From contig NZ_CP024081.1 of assembly GCF_003033885.1 (NCBI RefSeq), forward strand, positions 5,137,255 through 5,201,254: DNA of 64,000 nt, written 5' to 3'. The position numbers and the translations under genes are program-made. The notes below the pieces were generated by a model. That model was not told where the DNA came from. It saw only the letters and a program-made list of their open reading frames with translations, and searched no databases. Source of the DNA: Pseudomonas rhizophila. GTDB taxonomy: Bacteria; Pseudomonadota; Gammaproteobacteria; Pseudomonadales; Pseudomonadaceae. Shown piece after piece: positions 60,231-64,000 of this stretch (position 1 is the stretch's first letter; the number at the start of each line of letters is the position of its first letter).

Positions 60231-60596
60231 TTACTTCAGCTCGACTTTAGCGCCTGCTTCTTCCAGAGCGGCCTTGGCTTTGTCAGCTGCGTCTTTGGCA
60301 ACAGCTTCCAGAACCATGGCAGGAGCGCCGTCAACTACAGCCTTGGCTTCTTTCAGGCCCAGACCGGTCAGTTCACGTACTGCCTTGATCACGTTTACTT
60401 TCTTCTCGCCAGCTTCGGTCAGCATGACGTTGAATTCGGTTTGCTCTTCAACAACGGCGGCAGCAGCAGCTGGACCAGCGGAAGCAGCGGCAGCGGAAAC
60501 GCCGAATTTCTCTTCGAAAGCTTTGATCAGCTCAACAACCTGCAGAACCGACATTTCAGCTACGGCGTTGAGGATATCGTCTTGGGAGATAGACAT
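60231..60596 (-). CDS. rplL: 50S ribosomal protein L7/L12
   Basis: The 121-aa protein has the N-terminal dimerisation domain ([20 protein letters not shown]), an Ala-rich hinge ([14 protein letters not shown]) and the C-terminal factor-binding domain [20 protein letters not shown]. It forms the flexible stalk that recruits EF-Tu and EF-G. It follows rplJ by 78 bp and precedes the attenuator before rpoB. Confidence 0.98.
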   Translation of the reverse strand: MSISQDDILNAVAEMSVLQVVELIKAFEEKFGVSAAAASAGPAAAAAVVEEQTEFNVMLTEAGEKKVNVIKAVRELTGLGLKEAKAVVDGAPAMVLEAVAKDAADKAKAALEEAGAKVELK

Positions 60597-60674
60597 TACT
60601 GTATTTCCTGAATTGGGGGACGGCCTACGCGGCCATCGAAATAAACAAAAAAGCGCGAGAGGAAGTGCTCAGCC

Positions 60675-61175
60675 TTAGGCTGCGGCAGCTTCTTTTTGCT
60701 CGCGAACTGCAGCCAGAGTACGAGCCAGCTTGCTGGTAGCGCCTTGAATCACGCTCATCAGCTGCGAAATGGCTTCGTCGCGGGTCGGCAGTGTTGCCAG
60801 TACATCGATCTGATTAGCTGCGAGGAACTTGCCCTCGAACGCAGCTGCCTTGATCTCGAACTTGTCCTGACCCTTGGCGAATTCCTTGAACAAACGGGCA
60901 GCAGCGCCTGGATGATCTTTGGAGAACGCGATCAGGGTCGGGCCGGTGAACACGTCGTTGAGAACACTGTATTCAGTGTCAGCAACTGCGCGCTTGAGCA
61001 GGGTGTTACGTACGACACGTACGTAAACACCAGCTTCACGGGCCTCTTTACGGAGTCCGGTCATTGCGCCTACTGTTACGCCACGGGCATCAGCCACGAC
61101 AGCGGACAGAGCGACTTTGGCAGCCTCGTTGACTTCAGCGACGATGGCCTTCTTGTCTTCGAGATTAATTGCCAC
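60675..61175 (-). CDS. rplJ: 50S ribosomal protein L10
   Basis: The 166-aa protein begins [20 protein letters not shown] from a GTG start with CAGGAG upstream. [20 protein letters not shown] and [19 protein letters not shown] are the typical L10 core, and the C-terminal helix ([17 protein letters not shown]) anchors L7/L12 dimers. L10 with L7/L12 represses its own mRNA through the leader upstream. It is intact. Confidence 0.97.
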   Translation of the reverse strand: MAINLEDKKAIVAEVNEAAKVALSAVVADARGVTVGAMTGLRKEAREAGVYVRVVRNTLLKRAVADTEYSVLNDVFTGPTLIAFSKDHPGAAARLFKEFAKGQDKFEIKAAAFEGKFLAANQIDVLATLPTRDEAISQLMSVIQGATSKLARTLAAVREQKEAAAA

Positions 61176-61256
61176 GGGTTTAACTCCTGCTTGTTACCGT
61201 TTCATTCGGTCGAAACCGAATGTCGTTTTGGTGTCTGATTCGGTAAGGAACCGGGA

Positions 61257-61320
61257 GCACCATCTGCGTAGGCTTGTGGTTTAAGACTTGCGTCGCCTAC
61301 GGTCTTGGACAGCCCCCGCC
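61257..61320 (-). promoter_or_regulatory. Ribosomal L10 leader (autoregulatory RNA structure)
   Basis: Before rplJ the minus strand has CGTAGGC and GCCTACG (61301-61267), a 7-bp stem closing a 21-nt loop with AAGTCTTAAACC. This matches the kind of structure that the L10-L7/L12 complex binds in gammaproteobacteria to block translation. The exact limits are estimates. Confidence 0.6.
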
Positions 61321-61341
61321 AGGCAGGGACCCCAATTTTTC

Positions 61342-61367
61342 GATTGGCGCAATCGCTTGCGCCAATC
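61342..61367 (-). terminator. 11-bp hairpin between rplA and rplJ
   Basis: GATTGGCGCAA and TTGCGCCAATC pair perfectly around TCGC (as read on the plus strand), 7 nt after the rplA stop. No T-run follows; CGAAAAATTGG does. The right arm CCAATC could instead pair with ATTGG just downstream, so two exclusive folds are possible. It may be a weak terminator, an RNase III site or an attenuator. Confidence 0.5.
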
Positions 61368-61373
61368 TGAGTC

Positions 61374-62069
61374 TTACGCGTCGAGCGAGCTCTGATCGAT
61401 GACCAGACCTGGGCCCATAGTGGTGCTCAGGGTAACGCGCTTGACGTAGATGCCTTTCGAAGAAGCTGGCTTGATACGCTTCAGATCAGCGATCAGGGCT
61501 TCTACGTTTTCCTTCAACTTGACGGCGTCGAAGCCAATCTTGCCAACGGAGGTGTGAATGATGCCGTTCTTGTCGGTGCGATAACGAACCTGACCAGCCT
61601 TGGCGTTTTTAACCGCGGTAGCTACGTCTGGCGTTACGGTGCCGACTTTAGGGTTAGGCATCAGACCACGTGGACCGAGGATCTGACCCAACTGACCCAC
61701 AACGCGCATGGCATCCGGGGATGCGATAACTACGTCATAGTTCAGGTCGCCGCCTTTCATTTCAGCAGCCAGATCGTCCATGCCTACGCGGTCAGCACCA
61801 GCAGCCAGAGCAGCTTCAGCTGCTGGGCCCTGGGTGAAAACAGCTACACGAACGGTCTTGCCAGTGCCGTGTGGCAGCACGGTAGCGCTACGAACGACCT
61901 GGTCGGATTTACGCGGGTCAACACCCAGGTTTACAGCAACGTCGAACGACTCGCTGAACTTGACAGTCGACAGCTCGGCCAGCAGAGCGGCGGCGTCTAC
62001 AAAGTTGTAGGCCTTGCCTGCTTCGATTTTGCCGGCGATAGCCTTTTGACGCTTGGTCAGCTTAGCCAT
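61374..62069 (-). CDS. rplA: 50S ribosomal protein L1
   Basis: The 231-aa protein has [20 protein letters not shown] and the L1 signatures [39 protein letters not shown] and [21 protein letters not shown]1 forms the L1 stalk and represses the rplKA mRNA. Its start overlaps the rplK stop by one base (TAATG). It is intact. Confidence 0.98.
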   Translation of the reverse strand: MAKLTKRQKAIAGKIEAGKAYNFVDAAALLAELSTVKFSESFDVAVNLGVDPRKSDQVVRSATVLPHGTGKTVRVAVFTQGPAAEAALAAGADRVGMDDLAAEMKGGDLNYDVVIASPDAMRVVGQLGQILGPRGLMPNPKVGTVTPDVATAVKNAKAGQVRYRTDKNGIIHTSVGKIGFDAVKLKENVEALIADLKRIKPASSKGIYVKRVTLSTTMGPGLVIDQSSLDA

Positions 62070-62500
62070 TACACACCCTCCACGTTAAGGCCCATGCTAC
62101 GAGCAGAACCGGCGATAGTACGCACGGCTGCATCCATATCAGCTGCAGTCAGATCCGCGTTTTTGGTTTTCGCGATTTCTTCCAGCTGGGCACGGGTAAC
62201 GGTGCCAACCTTAACGGTGTTTGGACGAGCGGAACCGCTGGTCAAACCTGCAGCCTTCTTCAGCAGAACCGAAGCAGGGGTGCTTTTAGTTTCGAAGGTG
62301 AAGCTACGGTCGCTGTAGACAGTGATGATCACTGGAGTTGGCAGACCTGGCTCAAGACCCTGAGTACGGGCGTTGAAGGCCTTGCAGAATTCCATGATGT
62401 TCACGCCGTGCTGACCCAGGGCAGGACCAACAGGTGGGCTTGGGTTAGCCTGAGCGGCCTTCACTTGCAGCTTGATGTAAGCGGTAATTTTCTTGGCCAT
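62069..62500 (-). CDS. rplK: 50S ribosomal protein L11
   Basis: The protein is 143 aa from ATG 62500 (GGAG 7 nt upstream), beginning [20 protein letters not shown]. It has [20 protein letters not shown] and the C-terminal rRNA-binding domain with [16 protein letters not shown]11 forms the GTPase-associated centre and is needed for the stringent response. An ATG 12 nt upstream is in frame but would remove the ribosome site. Confidence 0.97.
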   Translation of the reverse strand: MAKKITAYIKLQVKAAQANPSPPVGPALGQHGVNIMEFCKAFNARTQGLEPGLPTPVIITVYSDRSFTFETKSTPASVLLKKAAGLTSGSARPNTVKVGTVTRAQLEEIAKTKNADLTAADMDAAVRTIAGSARSMGLNVEGV

Positions 62501-62575
62501 GAGGCACTCCAATTACGGGTTCTAGCGCCTCGAAAGGCTCCCCGGTTACTTGCGCGTTTATCCCAGTGACGACAA

Positions 62576-62602
62576 AACCCCACAGCCTAGGGCTGCGGGG
62601 TT
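62576..62602 (-). terminator. Terminator-like hairpin between nusG and rplK
   Basis: On the minus strand AACCCCGCAGCC pairs with GGCTGTGGGGTT (12 bp with one G-U, 3-nt loop) followed by TTGTCG. The short T-run suggests a partial terminator that sets secE-nusG apart from rplKA. Confidence 0.6.
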
Positions 62603-62617
62603 GGGATGCCTGTTCAA

Positions 62618-63151
62618 TCAGACCTTTTCGACCTGACTGAACTCTAGCTCTACCGGAGTAGAGCGACCGAAAATGAGCACTGCCACTTGGATCCGGCTCT
62701 TTTCGTAGTTAACTTCTTCAACCGTGCCATTAAAGTCAGCGAATGGGCCGTCAGTGACCCGAACAACTTCACCTGGCTCAAACAGTGTTTTTGGCTTCGG
62801 CTTATCGCTACCATCAGCGACGCGACGCAGAATCGCTTCTGCCTCTTTATCTGTAATCGGCGCAGGCTTGTCAGCGGTACCGCCAATGAAGCCCATCACC
62901 CGAGGGGTATCCTTGACCAAGTGCCAAGTCCCTTCGTTCATATCCATCTGTACCAGCACGTAGCCTGGAAAGAACTTGCGTTCACTTTTGCGCTTCTGGC
63001 CATTACGCATCTCAACCACTTCTTCAGTGGGGACCAGAATCTCGCCAAAGCCATCTTCCATGCCAGCCAGCTTTACGCGCTCTACCAGCGAGCGCATGAC
63101 ATGCTTCTCGTAACCCGAGTAAGCATGCACAACGTACCAACGCTTAGCCAC
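62618..63151 (-). CDS. nusG: Transcription termination/antitermination factor NusG
   Basis: The 177-aa protein begins [20 protein letters not shown] and has the NGN domain with [20 protein letters not shown], then the KOW domain [20 protein letters not shown]. It binds RNA polymerase, raises processivity and couples transcription to Rho and to ribosomes. It follows secE by 9 bp, the standard order. It is intact. Confidence 0.98.
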   Translation of the reverse strand: MAKRWYVVHAYSGYEKHVMRSLVERVKLAGMEDGFGEILVPTEEVVEMRNGQKRKSERKFFPGYVLVQMDMNEGTWHLVKDTPRVMGFIGGTADKPAPITDKEAEAILRRVADGSDKPKPKTLFEPGEVVRVTDGPFADFNGTVEEVNYEKSRIQVAVLIFGRSTPVELEFSQVEKV

Positions 63152-63160
63152 GGGACACCC

Positions 63161-63529
63161 TTAGCCAACAATCAAGGAAACAAGCCAGCCGAGCAGGGAA
63201 TCGAGCCCCCACAACAGCAACGCCATTACCAGAACAACAGCCACAACGATCAACGTGGTCTGCGTGGTTTCTTGGCGAGTCGGCCATACGACTTTACGAA
63301 TCTCGGTGCGAGCTTCCTTAGCGAGTACAAAGAAAGACTTGCCCTTAGCCGTTTGCAGCCCCACAAAGGCAGCAACAGCGGCAATGGCAAGCAATGCAAG
63401 TACACGGTACAGGATCGGCGAAGCAGAGTAATACTGATTGCCAACAACGCCAACAACCACCAAAGCGACTACCACTAGCCACTTGAGCAGATCGAAGCGA
63501 GAGCCTTGAGCTTCAGCTTTAGGAGTCAT
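63161..63529 (-). CDS. secE: Preprotein translocase subunit SecE
   Basis: The 122-aa protein has three predicted membrane helices, as in gammaproteobacterial SecE: two in the N-terminal half (about residues 15-57, around LLKWLVVVALVVVGVVG) and a C-terminal helix LIVVAVVLVMALLLWGLDSL. The conserved amphipathic helix EVRTEIRKVVWPTRQE-like sequence appears as EARTEIRKVVWPTRQET. It stabilises SecY in the inner-membrane translocon. It lies between tRNA-Trp and nusG. Confidence 0.97.
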   Translation of the reverse strand: MTPKAEAQGSRFDLLKWLVVVALVVVGVVGNQYYSASPILYRVLALLAIAAVAAFVGLQTAKGKSFFVLAKEARTEIRKVVWPTRQETTQTTLIVVAVVLVMALLLWGLDSLLGWLVSLIVG

Positions 63530-63574
63530 CTATGAAGATCCTGTGAAAAGAAAGCCAGACACACCAAGTGAATC

Positions 63575-63650
63575 TGGCAGGTCAGGAGGGAATCGAACCC
63601 CCAACCTACGGTTTTGGAGACCGTCGCTCTGCCAATTGAGCTACTGACCT
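63575..63650 (-). tRNA. trnW: tRNA-Trp (CCA anticodon)
   Basis: The minus strand reads AGGTCAGTAGCTCAATTGGC, an anticodon loop CTCCAAA with anticodon CCA, GGTTCGATTCC as T-arm, and an acceptor end CTGACCTG-CCA encoded in the DNA. All four arms pair. The 76-nt gene sits between tuf and secE, the standard gammaproteobacterial position. Confidence 0.97.
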
Positions 63651-63661
63651 AAAACAAAATC

Positions 63662-63683
63662 AGGCCGACCATTATGCCGGCCC
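63662..63683 (-). terminator. Hairpin after the edge tuf gene
   Basis: On the minus strand GGGCCGGC can pair with GTCGGCCT (8 bp with two G-U, 6-nt loop) followed by GATTTTGTTTT. It lies between the tuf stop and tRNA-Trp and may reduce read-through. Confidence 0.5.
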
Positions 63684-63703
63684 GAAAAAGACATTACAAC
63701 TGT

Positions 63704-64000
63704 TTACTCGATGACTTTGGCTACGACACCAGCGCCGACGGTACGGCCGCCTTCACGGATAGCGAAACGCAGACCGTCTTCCATCGCGATGGTCTTGATC
63801 AGAGTGACAGTCATCTGGATGTTGTCACCTGGCATTACCATTTCAACGCCTTCTGGCAGCTCGCAGTTACCGGTCACGTCAGTTGTACGGAAGTAGAACT
63901 GTGGACGGTAGCCTTTGAAGAACGGAGTATGACGGCCGCCTTCTTCCTTGCTCAGAACGTAAACTTCTGCAGTGAACTTGGTGTGCGGCTTGACGGTGCC
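63704..64000 (-). CDS. tuf: Elongation factor Tu, C-terminal 98 residues (runs off right edge)
   Basis: The frame ends ...[15 protein letters not shown] and contains [40 protein letters not shown] and [20 protein letters not shown], which is EF-Tu domain 3. It is a different copy from the truncated tuf at 48 kb and looks intact as far as seen. It is followed by tRNA-Trp, secE and nusG in the standard order. Confidence 0.97.
   Translation of the reverse strand, partial: GTVKPHTKFTAEVYVLSKEEGGRHTPFFKGYRPQFYFRTTDVTGNCELPEGVEMVMPGDNIQMTVTLIKTIAMEDGLRFAIREGGRTVGAGVVAKVIE

Overview
The window looks like a chromosomal segment of a Pseudomonas of the fluorescens group. The basis is high GC, the canonical tuf–tRNA-Trp–secE–nusG–rplKAJL–rpoBC–rpsLG–fusA order, an OprD-type porin, the YfiBNR system, and several copies of the REP sequence family built on GGGAGCGAGCxTGCTCGCGA that is typical of these genomes. 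No prophage, insertion sequence, CRISPR array or classic defence island is visible.

Layout. 0-2 kb: end of a HAD hydrolase, tesB and a GNAT acetyltransferase. 2-10.6 kb: a complete-looking catabolic module. A divergent GntR/FCD regulator faces an NRAMP-like permease (YcsG type), pxpA (LamB/YcsF), a DUF1445 hydro-lyase (YcsI type), a fused pxpB-pxpC and a biotin carboxylase-BCCP fusion, followed by an OprD porin. 10.6-19 kb: housekeeping and accessory genes (HI0933-type flavoprotein, rhlE, yedA with a divergent Lrp regulator, DnaQ-like exonuclease, NYN protein, DUF2076, YciC, EEP phosphatase). 19-21.6 kb: a LacI regulator and a talarate/galactarate dehydratase, with two identical palindromic operators on either side of an intrinsic terminator. 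21.7-27.7 kb: hrpB, a lipoprotein, a fieF-like efflux gene, a DUF6515 protein, an unassigned minus-strand transcription unit with a strong terminator, and an Lrp-family regulator. 27.7-35.8 kb: LysR/mdaB/ygiN, TauE/SafE with LysR, a cupin, mmsBA with a divergent LysR. 35.8-38.2 kb: yfiRNB, the c-di-GMP switch. 38.2-47.5 kb: recCBD with 4-nt overlaps. 47.6-48.1 kb: 5S rRNA and only the last ~130 nt of 23S rRNA. From there to the right edge: the str/rif ribosomal and RNA polymerase supercluster, on the minus strand.

The most anomalous structure is at about 48,057. A tuf gene is intact for 96 codons and then runs directly into the 3' tail of 23S rRNA with almost no shared sequence. The rest of tuf, the expected rpsJ cluster, most of 23S, and 16S are all absent. 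This is either a chimeric assembly join or a true rearrangement breakpoint.

The best candidate for under-described biology is the 2.9-10.6 kb module, which has the parts of a split urea-carboxylase-like enzyme. Next are the Ile-rich leader/terminator unit at 26.9-27.2 kb and the operator-terminator-operator leader at 20.4-20.5 kb. All calls come from reading the sequence and family knowledge; no database search was run.
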